Below are positions 22,012 through 33,908 of a DNA stretch of 64,000 nt, piece by piece. Origin of the DNA: Carallia brachiata. Its lineage: Eukaryota > Streptophyta > Magnoliopsida > Malpighiales > Rhizophoraceae. The DNA is taken from positions 1,877,621-1,941,620 of the forward strand of contig JADCRB010000006.1 of the NCBI GenBank assembly GCA_021464245.1, given 5' to 3'. Positions within the stretch are counted from its first letter, which is position 1. Every line of letters starts with the position of its first letter. A program made the position numbers and the translations under genes. The notes under the pieces were generated by a model, which worked only from the letters and a program-made list of their open reading frames with translations, did no database searches and had not been told where the DNA came from.

Positions 22012-22369
22012 GGGTTAATTACGGTAAAAATCACCAATTTTATGTAATTTAACAAATATATCACCATCTTTTAAAATTCACAGTTTGGGTTCCATAGGAA
22101 TTTTTTGTAACAAATCTATCACCACGTCAAATTTAGTGGTTGAAAACCATTAAATTAAATAACATGGCATGCTGATAGTACAAAAATGGTGACATGTACA
22201 TAAAACAAAATGTATATTAAGATCCACGTTAGATGGGTAATTTCTTGGGCTGAATGAACGTTTAAGCTCAATCCACTGAATTTTCTTTAAAATTACAATA
22301 AAAAGATTATAAAAATTTAAAACTGAAATTAAGTAAACCTAAAATAAAAAAAATAAAAAAAAGATCATC

Positions 22370-22960
22370 ATCCAACATCATCAGATCGCCTCCGTTGTGA
22401 CCATTGTTGCTATGCCTCCATCACCATCGTTCGTCCACCAGAAACCAACCAACAACACCCAAATCCAACAACAACATTAAATTGAGCTTGAACCCGAAAA
22501 TCTGCTTTAGTCGCAATGAAGGTACCTCAGTCTAAGCTTTCTAGGCCTTCTTAACCCCCAAAATTGTTACCAATTTTGAACCTCCTTTCCGTAGATCTAG
22601 CTGGAGGACAAAGCAGCCACCATGCTCCTCACAGAGGAGCTCTTCTCGGACAGTAAGCTCGTTTCACTCTAACATCGATGCAAAAGACAATCGATTTGAG
22701 CTCGCTTCACACAGCGTTGAGCTTAGCCCCTTCGAATCTCTGCCCCACCCTCACTCCACCATCGATTAGTAATCCTAAAAGGCCTCCACGACCTAATTAT
22801 TCGGGTCGTGGAAACCCGGATCTCACAAGATCTCGCCCAGTGACAAGTCGAGAGGCAGTTACCGAAAGGGGCAGAAGCACTAGAAAGAGATGAAGGAGGC
22901 AGAGGGACTCTTAGAAGATGAAAATCATGGAAAGGGCCTCTCTTACCGTCATCTATCGAT
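22370..22960. other. Gene-like GC-richer cargo of the MULE
   Basis: Composition shifts from AT-rich to near balanced, with CCTCC/ACCATC-rich text like plant 5' coding or UTR sequence. Short frames exist on both strands (for example 22,678-22,893 plus, 22,723-22,995 minus), but none shows a domain that I know. It may be a captured host gene piece. Confidence 0.4.
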
Positions 22961-23348
22961 TGACCATACGCAATTTTATGTTGTCTGCCTCTCAAAGCTT
23001 TGCACTTTTTATTTTTTTTTTGGAATTATAAATGAATTTATTGTTTTTTTTTTATGGTGAATTCCCACCTGCAGGTCCTCACTTTGGATGGATGATGATG
23101 CTGGTTTTGTAAGAGGAAGTATTAGGGTGGGATTTTTGCTATGTGTTTTGGCAAATTCTCTTTTTGCGTTGATCTGAAATGACTTTTCATATTTAGATTA
23201 AGTACAATAATTTTTTTTAAATTAATTTTTAGTAATTTTAATTTAAAAAAGCTAAGTGGTTGGGCCAAAGATTTATTGAGCCCAATATGAGGATATGAGG
23301 TAGATCCTACTTGGCATGTTCTTTTAATGTAAGTCATTAGTATTGACT

Positions 23349-23877
23349 TAGGAAGCACGAACACTTCTAAAATGGTGAGTGTTTGTGTTGGACACACGTG
23401 TCGGACACGACACTCGCCCGACACTCCTCGGAAACGTGTCCAACAAAAAAATAAAAATAAAAAAATTCGGACACGCGTGTCGGACACTTGTAATTTACGT
23501 ATCAGACACTTGTAATATACGTGTCAGATACTTTTATATATATTTGATATTTTAATTAGTATATTATACATATATATATATATATTATTTGTTTAAATCT
23601 TTTATTATGTATACACACATATATAATATTTTTTAAAAGAATTATGAATAAAATACAAGTTATATTATAAAATATCATAATAATAATTAATATGTACTAT
23701 ACGTAAAAAAAATTTAAAATTTATTAAAAATATTTAAATTACATATATATATATATATAATATTTAATATATTTTATAGCAGTGTCTACGCCGTATCCGT
23801 GTCTTAATTGTTTTAGAATTTTTGTGTCCCCACATCTGTATCGTGTTGTGTCTGTGTCCCGTGTCTGTGCATCTTAG
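23349..23877. mobile_element. Nested small element with GTGTCGGACAC-type repeats
   Basis: The left end TAGGAAGCACGAACAC and reversed right end CTAAGATGCACAGACAC are inverted. Inside the ends are serial short palindromic words (GTGTCGGACAC, ACACGTGTC, CGTGTCAGATAC), then an AT-rich middle with (AT)n runs. The flanks GTATTGACT (23,340-23,348) and GTACTGACA (23,878-23,886) match at 7 of 9 positions, a possible worn 9-bp duplication. Repeats of this CACGGACACGG type are widespread in plants, as I recall. Confidence 0.6.
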
Positions 23878-24052
23878 GTACTGACATATCATCTGGCCAC
23901 ATCATCAGACAAAATGAAATTCGTCCATTCAATTTAACGTGGTGATAAATTTATTATAAAATTTTTTTATAAAATTTAAATCACTAATTCTTAAAAATTA
24001 TGATATATTTATTAATTTAATTAAAGATTGTGATTTTTTTAAGGTATCAACC

Positions 24053-24062
24053 TTTAATAAAA
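24053..24062 (+). repeat. Target-site duplication of the MULE, right (TTTAATAAAA)
   Basis: Exact copy of 22,002-22,011. Confidence 0.75.
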
Positions 24063-24354
24063 TCCTCATTTTCTTCTGTTCAAAAAAACATAATAATAAT
24101 AATTCTTCTTTCTTCCTCTTTCTTTTTCTATGTCAATTCTCTTTGGATCACTTCTCAAGTCTCTCTTCTCTTCTCCTTCTATATCTATCGCCATTTTACT
24201 CAGTCAAATTCTGATACCATCCCAAGGCAGGCCCGTTGTCTGTTTCTCTAAAACCGCACTTTGAATCTAAACCAATTATATTTTTTGGCTCTCTCCGTTC
24301 ACGGCCGGACGAACAGAACTAAGACAAGCCGCAGAGAGAGAGAGAGAGAGAAGT
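24063..24354 (+). promoter_or_regulatory. Upstream region and 5' UTR of the host gene
   Basis: Only about 290 bp separate the MULE from the ATG. It has pyrimidine-rich stretches, a possible TATA-like ATTATATTTTT at about 24,276, and a (GA)n run at 24,333-24,352 just before AAGTATGG. TC/GA-rich leaders are common in plant genes. Transcription start not determined. Confidence 0.45.
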
Positions 24355-27300
24355 ATGGTTTCTCATTTTGAGAACTTTGAACCAATCATCGGTGAACCAA
24401 AAGCCGAATGGGAAGAGAGCAAGGGAAGTATGGGTTCCTACCCATTGCGTCGATTCTTGATGCATGTCTACTCTCCAGATTACTATAATCTCAAAATCCA
24501 TGTAACTGATTACTTCTGCTATACTTTCGAAGCCCTTAAATCGGAGGTTCAGCTTGAAGATATGGTCGGCCTCTCTCTCTCTCTCTTTCTTTTCTTAAAA
24601 ATTTTTCTCAAAATTGACTGAGTTTTTATTTGGTGATTCCACTTTGTAATTGTTTCGTTGTGTACCTTTGCTTGTTAAATTATCTGAACGGGTTCCTTTG
24701 TGTTGGGGCAAAAAATCTTACATGTAATTATTATGTGATACACAGAGGGACAGAATTGGAGTTGGGGGCTCTTGGTCTGAGTTTGTTGAGTACATGGTAG
24801 CTTCCATTAAATCTGAAGGTGTAAAGATTGTTCTGGAGAGACATTCAGATGTAAACGGTAAATTCCACTTTTCATCGTTTCCTACTTCTATCAGACGTCA
24901 GTACTGTTTGCTTTTGGGATTTTGTTTCCCTTGGGTCGTCTCTTTCCTTCGTGTTTTTTTCCTTTTTTTTTTTTTTTGGGGGGGGGGGTTGGGTGGACTT
25001 AGATAGAGAGAATTTGCACTTTTCTTGCTTATGCAGAATTCGAAGAGAAAGCCGGTGTAATGGTAAGATACTCTATTGTGACCCAGAAATTAAAGGCTTG
25101 AGTTGCGATAACAGTATCTTTGTGAATAAGGTTAAGTTGCGTACGTTGGACTTTTTCTCTGACCCACGGTATCTCTAACACTTGTAGAAACACTTTTTAT
25201 GCATATTACATCAAACAACTGGGAAGAATTCCTAGCTACACTTGTATGATATAAATTGAATTTTAAAGTTAGGTGCCATTAACAGTCTCTTTTTTGCTTG
25301 GGAATTCAGAGCCTAATTAACAAAGTTGGGACTTGAGACCAAAAGGTCCAAGTCTCAAGTCCTACCCTACATCACCTATCGAAAGATAAAAAGTGATATT
25401 TCACTGCAGGTGATGTAGCAGTAGCACTTTGGATGCTAATGTGGATATGATGTACCTATCAAAATTGAGAAACAGCTACCTGCAATAAGATTGGCCCTCT
25501 TGGGCTTGCCTTTTCAATTGATTTAACAACCCAACTTGGAAAAACCCTTAATTCAATATTCCCACAAAAAAGCAGACCAAAAACTAACATAATGGAGAAA
25601 AACAATGAACAAAGACCCTAGATTGGGAGGTCTCTTCCTACAGGAGGAAAACAATTCACATAACGAAAGATTAAGATAAGAGCATACTGCCAGAGTAAAC
25701 AGCCAACAACATGAACCCAAAAGTTAAAAATAGGTTTATGCTTTGTAGCAAGAGCCGGAAAAAGTGTTGTGGAATGAGTTCATGTCAAATTCTGGATTCT
25801 AAAGACTTCTCTTACAGTATTGATTATTGTCAATCATCTTCTATCTGCGCTCTGTTACAGATGCGGTGTATGCAAAATTAGTTGCACAAAAGTCAAAAGG
25901 CATGCCAGTAATTTCAATTCCTCTCACAAGAGTCGTGGGGTCTGCTGCAAGTGATGCTATGGCAAATATTTCTTTTGAGCTGTTCACGTCATTCAAGGTC
26001 ATGCAGACTTTGGTAGTACAAGGTTGCTTTCTCTTTGTTACCTGAGCTGGTATTCTTTGTGTTCTCATAATCTGCTATTTAATATTGTCTTTTCTGTCTC
26101 CTCTATAATATTTTCTGGTTTTTAGTAATATCTTTCCCTAAACATGGTTCTGCTACCATTGTTGCGTTTAAGAGAGGAGATGTCCAAAAGCCCTATCTCA
26201 TCGATGCGCAATTTTATGTGAGGTTTATGATTTGGTCGCAATTGTTTCGTCAACTAAGAGATGAATTGTTCAAATTGTCTTCTACATCTGCTCAAGGAAA
26301 TAATTTCCATCAAAGTTGTACGTGGATAATGTCCTTGCTTTGCTTTTATGCTAACAATAATCAGATAAAATTTCCAAAGGAATGTGCCGGGGGGAGTAAC
26401 TTGTGTCGGAAAGCTCTTCTGAATGATAGTTCAAGAACTAATTATTTCCAAGGATGTCCCATGTATTGCACATTGCTTTTATCAATTTTTCCTTCATGCA
26501 TTTTTCCCTGCAAACTTCTGCATGCATTTTACTGTTGATTTTATTTTATGTTTTACAATTAGCATGCAATGTTAGGCATGAATAAACTTAACCTGGAATT
26601 TATTTTCAGCCATTTCTTTGATTGTGTATTAGAGCAGGAGCGCTGTTTGGAGTTGAGAAGAATGATATCCACTGAAAAGGTGTGTTGACTGTTGCCAACA
26701 ATTATTACAAAACTGGTTCTGCAGTTTAACTGGAATTGTGGTATAATATGTGTTTGACATCTTTCTAGCATTTATGGCTTGACTGTTCCACTGCTGAAGC
26801 TGGTGTGTTGCTTGGTACTTTCGGCTTACATATAAATCGCTTGTAGGATACCCTCGGTTTTACTAATTTACCTTTGCAATAATAGAGTAGGATGCTTATA
26901 AGCCCTTTGGTTTCTGTCAAGCCACTAATGGTTGCTGTGGATTTGATTTTGGTCTCATTGATGAGGTTGAGGTCTTGAAGCAGAGAAAGGGGCTTTCCAT
27001 TTGTATATATCACATTGGACCTCAATATTGTATTTTTTTTCAAATGGTGATTCTGCAACTTCCTGTGTGAATTGAACTCATAAGATTTAATGACAATGTA
27101 AAATAATGATCAGTGGTATTACATACCAAAAACGTCAGCAGTATCGCAGTGAGAATGTACAAAAGAGGGTATTTGTAATGGGATTGAAGGTAGTGCTATT
27201 AGATGGTGAATTTCTAAGGCTTTTTCATCACTTATTGACTTAAAAGTGCATATGGACTAGCATTGTAGGTGGAGCGTTTATGGTGCATATGGACTGGCAA

Positions 27301-28329
27301 TGTAGGTGGAGCATTTATGGTGCTCTGTCAATCAGGAAATCTATGTTTGCCAAAACTAAGTGCACAACATAAACCTTTAAGGCTGCATTGAGTGTCCATG
27401 TGAATGTTGGATGCAAAATGGTTTTCTGTCCAGCACATTTGAGCTAAAATTGCTTTTATCTTTGCAGGAGTGGAGCAAAAGTACCCAGAGTCAATTGCAG
27501 AAGCAACAGAAGTTTGAAAATATGAACGTGTCATCCACAGCAGATGTGACTGCTCCTCTAGCTGTTAATGGCTCGCAAAATTCACCAGGTATGTATTGTT
27601 GTCACTAGTTCTTGAAGTGCTACTATAGTGAGTAAAATTTTCAGTGTTGGGAGTTTGGGCTCCATATTGTGTGAAAGCTTGCGTGCGAGTGGTACGTAAG
27701 CTATTGGAAAAGATACAAAGCTGGAGTGGGAAAATTTTTTAAACCTAAAAATATGTGGTTTGTAGATAAAACAGAATATTACCAGAAGGAATATTATTTA
27801 CTAGAAATTCCCCTCCAACAGAAGTGGTATTGATGTAATCTTTTACGTATTGCATGGTCAAAAAATGGATGGCTTTTGTTGAGCTTGCATCGATTGCTGT
27901 CATCTTCAATAATCCTCTGGTAGTTTAGCAATTGTCTCCACAAATTGATTGTCTCTGATCTGATAAATGTATGCATCTCTCTCCGTGCATTATCCGCCCC
28001 TTTGTTTTGCTGATCAAAGTCTGTTTGCTACCTGCCATAGGTTGGGTTATATATATATTTTTTAGCAAACTCTCTAGATTGATAAGGAAATAAAAACATG
28101 ATAGTAGATACTGAATTCCTTTTCTGCTCCACAACAGACAAGAGAGCAGCCGAAGGTGCAATCTCAACAAAAGTTACTAGTCGTCTTGTCTCGACATATC
28201 GCAGGTACTTTATGCTTTTCCTTGTGGGCATGACCTTTTTTTTTATGCCAATGACTTGCTTAATGTTTGGGCAGGACAAGAGTGAGGGGTGCTGTTCTGC
28301 AGGAGACGGAACATGACAAGGATAACTAG
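24355..28329 (+). CDS. Eight-exon host gene, 263 aa; conserved plant protein, possibly PAXX/XRCC4-like
   Basis: Exons: 24,355-24,564; 24,746-24,857; 25,037-25,054 (18-bp microexon); 25,861-26,022; 26,633-26,679; 27,468-27,588; 28,138-28,204; 28,275-28,329. All seven introns are GT-AG and phases agree, giving 792 nt with one final TAG. Residues 28-145 form a beta-rich head (LRRFLMHVYSPDYYNLKIHV, TDYFCYTFEALKSEVQLEDM, GVGGSWSEFVEYMVASIKSE, AKLVAQKSKGMPVISIPL). A helical stretch with coiled-coil features follows (about 150-200, EQERCLELRRMISTEKEW). The tail is polar and ends RRTRVRGAVLQETEHDKDN. I recall homologues as uncharacterised plant proteins. The plan (head, LxIxVTD strand, L-rich helix, short coil, basic tail with acidic end) recalls PAXX, a Ku-binding end-joining factor; this is inference. 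No signal peptide or membrane segment. The exon model is firmer than the function. Confidence 0.85.
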
Positions 28330-28870
28330 AAGCAGATCAAACATCTGTTTCATAGGATGTTCATTTAAAAGGATCCGGTTTGGAGATGTGAGTATTGCTC
28401 AACGTAGTTAAAAGCATGCCTTAGATGCAAAGCGCCACGTGCCATGACCCTGGGGCTTTTTATGCCCCAGGCGGGGTGCCTTGCCTTGGGTGTTGCTTAA
28501 CAGTTCGCCTAAAAGATGAGCGAAAGGCGCTCTCAAGGAAACCAAGTAAAAGTTTGAGTTTCTTAAGCAAACAAAAGAGGAATAATATAGGAAGTTTTGG
28601 GTATGGTTGTTTTTAGAAAGTAATTTGTTTAGCAAATATTTTCCAAGGAAAAAAATTCTTGTTGAGTAAATAAGTTATATTCTGCTGTCTGTACGAGACA
28701 TTGAAATATATATTTTTGTGTCAGGTGTATATATTAGAAAATGGAAAAATTATATAACATACACAAATAGTCACAAAATTGTGACACCCAAGATTTTGAT
28801 TATTAGATTGTGAACAATGTATTGAATTTAAAAAAAAAATGATAAATTATTAAATTACCCTTTGTTTGTC
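28330..28870. other. 3' flank of the host gene with a GC-rich repeat-like block
   Basis: 28,405-28,545 has GGCGC/GCGCC words (AAAGCGCCACGTGCC, CGAAAGGCGC) and a perfect 8-bp hairpin, CCTGGGGC/GCCCCAGG at 28,449-28,471. Text like TTAAAAGCATGCCTTAGATG...GGCGC resembles dispersed plant repeats, but I cannot place it. The remaining DNA is AT-rich. No clear poly-A signal found. Confidence 0.4.
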
Positions 28871-29840
28871 GCACAATGTGCGTCTATGTAGTCACACCCT
28901 TTAGAAAATTGTGAATTCTTCTAATTCTACAACATTGTTCTTCTCACGCCATCTCTCTTTTGTCTCTCTCGATCTCATTTGCATCTCTCTCTCCCCAAGT
29001 CACTTCAATCTCTTTACATCTCCTTGTCTGTTTTCCCATCTTCCTTCCTTTATCTCTTCCATCTCCCTCTTAAATCTTTTGTTAGGACCTAGGCAAATTG
29101 AGAGAAAAGTGAAAGAATATTGATAATAAAAGAAAATAAAGAGGAAGAGAAGAAACAGAAGAGAATATGAGAAGATGAAAGAGAAAAAGAGAACAGAAAG
29201 AGAGTAAGAAAGAATTATGTATTCATCTTATTATTTAAAAAATATCAGTAATTGAGTTTTTTTTTTTTGAAGTAATTGAATATTTATGTCACAAATTAGT
29301 CACTGTTAATAAATTAAGGCCTAATAAACCAACAGACTACGCTCATCTACTCATTGGCCCATATCCAACCACTATACAATATCCTAACATCTTTATATCT
29401 CTTACTCCATTTCTCTGTCTTCCATCTCTATCATCTCTCCTTGTTCGTTTTCATTTCTTCCACTCTCTTTGATCTTTGATCTTTATCTCTCTCTAACACC
29501 TATATCACTCTCTTTCTTTTCTTCATCTCTCATTTTTCGATCTCTCTCCTCTCTTCTATCTTTGCCTCACTTCCCATCTTGTTTTTCTTCCACATTCATC
29601 CCTCTCTCTTCCATCTCGTCATCTCTTCGTCTCTCTTGCATCTCTACCTCTTTCAATCTTTTTGCTCTCCTTTTGATCTCTATCTCTGTTCCTTCTCTCT
29701 GCCTGGCTCTTTTCCAGCTCTATCTTTCTTTATCTCCTTCTTTGTCTCTCCATCAGTCTATCTCTCAGTCTCCCTCTTCTATCTATCTTCTTGTCTTTCT
29801 TCCATCTCCATCTCTCGTCTTGTCTGTAGTTTGAGGCTTC
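28871..29840. repeat. TC-rich low-complexity region with a GA-rich centre
   Basis: 28,950-29,070 and 29,390-29,830 are strings of TCTCTC/CATCTC. 29,095-29,210 is GA-rich. Open frames here are composed of Ser, Leu, Phe and Ile and are artefacts of the repeat. Confidence 0.75.
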
Positions 29841-30241
29841 TCGTATTAATAAAGTGACTAGCATAAGGTATGTAAAAATGACTTCAATCTTTCAAACCAT
29901 AAAGTTATTTTTCTAGAAAAATCGAATATTTTCCTAAGCCCAATGAGTTTTTTGGTTGACTTGTCTTTTTCATTGTTCCAAATAATAGAAAATATGAAAA
30001 ATATTTTCTTCCAAATTATTTTGCATAAAATAAACAGATATCGAATATATAGTAAGCTATTTTTTTCCCCAAAAATCAATTGTTTAGATTTACAACACAT
30101 TGTTGTTCCTTGACATAATAGTTTGATTGAAAGTCAACATATAAGTAAAAATAAGAGGGCAAGTGTTATCTCTTAATAAATTTAACTTGGTGTTGAATGG
30201 AAAAAAATTAGAGTTCCAGAAGAAAAAAAGCCCAAAAAAGC
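29841..30241. other. AT-rich DNA, nothing recognised
   Basis: No domain, no repeat structure seen. Confidence 0.5.
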
Positions 30242-30398
30242 GTCCGAATGTAATTGTTTAGATTTAATGTGCAATTGACTGGATTGCAAGTGCAACTAAG
30301 TATAAGAAGAAAAAGTAATATATTTTCTCTTGTTGTATTTAGTTGCACTTGCAATCAAAGACAGCTATACAATAAATCTGACCAGTTACATTCAGACA
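30242..30398. repeat. Small foldback (MITE-like) element
   Basis: Arms of about 65 bp pair imperfectly: GTCCGAATGTAATTG...GATTGCAAGTGCAACTAA on the left against the reversed right GTCTGAATGTAACTGG...GATTGCAAGTGCAACTAA. The inner 18 bases are a perfect match, with about a 30-bp loop. Target duplication not visible. Confidence 0.65.
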
Positions 30399-31571
30399 TT
30401 TTTTCAGAGCTCTTTTTCGTTGGAAATGTAACAGTGTTCGTTGAAAATATTTGCACTCATTTGCTAGCAATAAGAAATTTGTCATATGGGTTCTCTGGTG
30501 GACAAAAAATACAAATATTATATAAATGCAAGTTTTATTGACAAGAAAAAAATGCAAGTTTATAAAAATTGTCATTTTGTTGATCTGGACTATTGATTTT
30601 GGAAAAGTTATACAGCTCGAGGTCATGGCCTGAGCATAATACTAAGTCTACGTGGTTGGAATAAAATAATAAAAAAATACTATAGAAAAGAGAATTAGAT
30701 TGGGAAAAATTTGGCAACAGTAAAGAGGGGGGCTTCTTTACCAAAATCCCAAGTAAAAAAAATCCACTCTCATAACATCGATGTCGTCGCAGCAATTCTT
30801 ACTTGCCATGGTAATTTTTGAGTGGAAGAAGTAATGCCAAAGCTCATAAATCCAAATTAGTGTTAAACATGGCATCAATTCTTTCTTAAATTGAAAGCCT
30901 CAATCATCAAAGATCGGAAACATGGCATCGTCGTCAAAGCAAGGAAAGGAAGCGACAACGCAGAGGTAAATTTGTGTTAAACTCGTGTACAGAATTATGA
31001 CTTGTTTATTTCTGTTGGATAGAAATGTGGTTGTTTGAATTTGGAAAAGTAGTTGTTAAAAGTAACATAATCTTGTAATGATATTTATATATGGGTTGTT
31101 AGAATAAGAGAATAATGGTCCCATTACAATCAATTATCTTGGTTGATTCGTCAATGGACAACTGGAAAAATGAATTAGAATATTTGACACAAATAGTGTA
31201 ACAATGATGTACTATGTCACAAGCAAAAGCAAAGCAATAATGGTGGATTGTAAGCTGTAATTACGGCGTCATGAATATGTTGAATCACCTTCACCAATCT
31301 GGCTTTCTATAAGCACCTATTAGTAAACCCAGAAAAAAGAAACACTGAAAAAAATCATTGCTCAAAATTAAGTTCAGTCTTAATTAATTTGAGCCCTATT
31401 ATCAGCATCCAATATGTCATTCTTAGCTTGGACAATGTAAAAGAAATTCATGCTACATTTTTTAGAAAAACTTTTTATTCTTTCGATTTAGTTATAAATG
31501 CCACCCCGAATCCCTTATGACATTGTTCAGTGTTGTAGTTAAAGCTAAACTATGGCAGGTTGCAATCTTGA
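30399..31571. other. Gene-free AT-rich DNA
   Basis: Only short frames. No terminal inverted repeat for the transposase relic to the right could be recognised. Confidence 0.4.
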
Positions 31572-33908
31572 ATGGAAGGGATGGATTATATGGTTCAAAG
31601 AGAAGGAAGTAGTGCTACGACAAGGGAAAGGACAACTCTGTTCAATGACAACAAAGGTGGAGAAAGAGGAAGGGGACGGGTTGAAAATAATGAATTAGCT
31701 ATCTTAGATATTGAGGCTCTAAATGCTTGGGATGGTTTTCAACACTATTGATGAGTTGTTTGAATTTTATGAGAAATATGCTCGAGCAAGTGGTTTTGGC
31801 ATAGCCAAGCATGGAAGAAGAAAGGATGACTTGATGGGGCTTGAATGGTGGCAGACAATTATATGCACAAAAGGATAACAGGACAAGGCTTGTGGATCAA
31901 ATATTTTGTCACAAAGGCCAAGTCAGAGGTGCGGTTGTATGGCTCGAGGTGGTTGTTCAAAGAAAGAAGGATTTCAAGTAATTAATAAAGTGGAGTTAGA
32001 GCATAATCATAAGTTCAAACCATTTGAATCCAAATTCATAGCACAACATCGTATTATAGAGGACCATATAAGGAGGTAGGTAGAAGCTAATCACATGGCA
32101 GGCATTCGGCCTACTTTGAATGTAAAATCTAGTGTATTCCAGGAAGGGCACCACAAGCAAATGCCATGCTTGACTGTGGATCTCAAAAATCATATGAAAA
32201 AGTTTTGGAGGCTAAACTTAGTTAGGGGAGATGCTCAAACTATGATTGAGATGTGTGGTAAAATGTAAAATAAAAGTATAGATTTCTTTTATTTTATGAA
32301 ACCTGACAAAGATGACAAGTTAAAGCATGTTTTTTGGGCATATAGTAGCTGTCGGGCCGCATATGAAGAGTTTGGTGATGTCATCACATTTGACACAACA
32401 TGCCTTATTATATGAAATACCATGTGCAGTTTTTATAGGTGTGAACCACCATGGGTAGTCAATTCTGCTAGGATGTGCTCTTTTAAATAATCAAAAAAAG
32501 TAAGACATTTATTTGGCTATTCAAGACATGGTTGAGATGCATGAGAGGGAAGCGTCCATAGGCTATTATAACTGATCAATGTGCAGTTATTAGAATTGCG
32601 GTTGCCACTGTTTCCCCAAATGTTAGACATCGTTTGTGCTTGTGACATATTGTCAAAAAATTTCCCACTAAGTTTAGCAACAAAACGAATCGTGGTGCTA
32701 ACAAAGAAGCCTTTATGGATGCCATCTACGATTCTGTTAGTGAGTCTGACTTTGAGGAAAGATGGTAAAGAATGGTAGATGAATTCCAATTACAAGAAAA
32801 TGATTGGATAGGCCAATTGTATGAAAGTAGGCACTATTGGGTTCTTGTATATGTAAAATCCTCATTTTGGGCCGGTATGTATGTGACTCAAAGAAGCAAA
32901 AGTATGAATTTATTCTTTGATGGATATATCAATTGACAACGCTCACTAATCCAATTTGCAGAACAATATGCCTTGGCTATGAAAGACAAGATAGAGAACA
33001 AAGTTCAACTTGATTTTCTGCCTAGAAATGCGAAAATACCATGTGTAACAAGATAGACATTTGAGTCACAGCTATGTAAAGCCTACACCATCTATTTTTA
33101 AGATGGTTTAGAAACAAGTTGTTGATTAAATATACTGTGACTTGAGACAAATAAGCCTAACAGTTCTGAAATTAATTATAAGGTGACCGAGCTAGTTATA
33201 GTGGCAGGTGTGATGAGAAAGTGGGTTAAGTTTCTTGTTAATTTTTATATTGATCAGCTTGACGTTTTTTACAATTACCTAACCTTTGAGTTCTGCGATA
33301 TATTATGTTTGCATATTTTTAAAGTTATGATTGCAAATGATTTTGAGGTTATCCCAGACAAATACATATTACATCAGTGGAGGAAGGATGTGGAGCGTAG
33401 CCATAGAAAGATTAAGGTTGGCAGTGGCACTCCTTCAATATAAATGATTCGAGCGAAATCATTAGAAAAGATTTTTTTTGTAGTAATTGATATTGCAGTC
33501 TTTGATGTGGAAATGTTTGATTACCTAGACAAGGGGTTGAAAGAGCATCTGAATCATTTGAGGAAACGGTTTGTCCATAGTGCTTTGTTTCAGGTTGAGA
33601 ACAATGAAGGTGAAGGCTTGGGAGGAGGACGTGGGAGAAAGTGCCATCAGTTGGATGAAAGTTTATGGATTAAAGATCCCAAAGTGATAAAAAGGTGAGT
33701 GAGGCCCAAGTGTGGAAGGCACTTATCAGAGATGGAGAAAGGCAAAGGGCAGAGGGTCGTGACTAGAAGTTGGTCACGGCTTGCCCATAACACACTCCAA
33801 AGGGAGGAACAACATGGCAGTGCAACTCCTCACGTAGAAATTCTTCCAAATGACGTTCAACAGGTCAATTTAAGGCCTATACCTACTTTGAAAGAGGAGG
33901 TTAGTTAA
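31572..33908 (+). pseudogene. FAR1/FHY3-type MULE transposase, decayed
   Basis: Fragments in several frames read in order as this family. First a FAR1-like DNA-binding part (DELFEFYEKYARASGFGIAK, then KVELEHNHKFKPFESKFIAQ), then the MULE transposase core: FAYSSCRAAYEEFGDVITFDTT-type text near 32,335-32,400 (first catalytic Asp region), IITDQCAVIRIAV near 32,570 (second Asp), DFEERW near 32,752, and SFWAGMYVTQRSKSMNLFFD near 32,860. A SWIM-like segment follows, FEFCDILCLHIFKVMIANDF then PDKYILHQWRKDVER, with its first Cys lost. The C-terminal tail runs to about 33,908. At least eight stops or frameshifts make it inactive. It may be an old autonomous Mutator element or a domesticated FRS-like gene relic. 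Confidence 0.85.

Larger units (their letters stand above)
22012..24052. mobile_element. Mutator-like element (MULE), possibly a Pack-MULE
   Basis: The ends are inverted: GGGTTAATTACGGTAAAAAT on the left and, reversed, GGTTGATACCTTAAAAAAAT on the right. The inverted similarity extends for about 125-140 bp (AATATATCA, ATTTTAAA, ATCACCACGT(C/T)AAATT shared). An exact 10-bp direct repeat flanks it, within the 9-11 bp of the Mutator superfamily. No transposase is inside. It contains a GC-richer, gene-like stretch and a nested element. Its right end is about 300 bp upstream of the host gene's ATG. Confidence 0.78.

Noticed and set aside
25037..25180. Longer version of exon 3 reading GVMVRYSIVTQKLKA
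   Set aside because: It runs into a stop. Ending the exon at 25,054 (GCCG|GTGTAA) restores the frame into exon 4.
26218..26538. 106-codon frame in the host gene region
   Set aside because: It lies within intron 4; splicing from exon 4 to exon 5 keeps the phase without it.
28449..28471. GC-rich hairpin resembling a bacterial terminator
   Set aside because: The setting is a plant gene flank inside a repeat-like GC block; no T-run function is expected.
29469..29834. 121-codon Ser/Leu-rich frame
   Set aside because: It is made of TCTCTC repeats.
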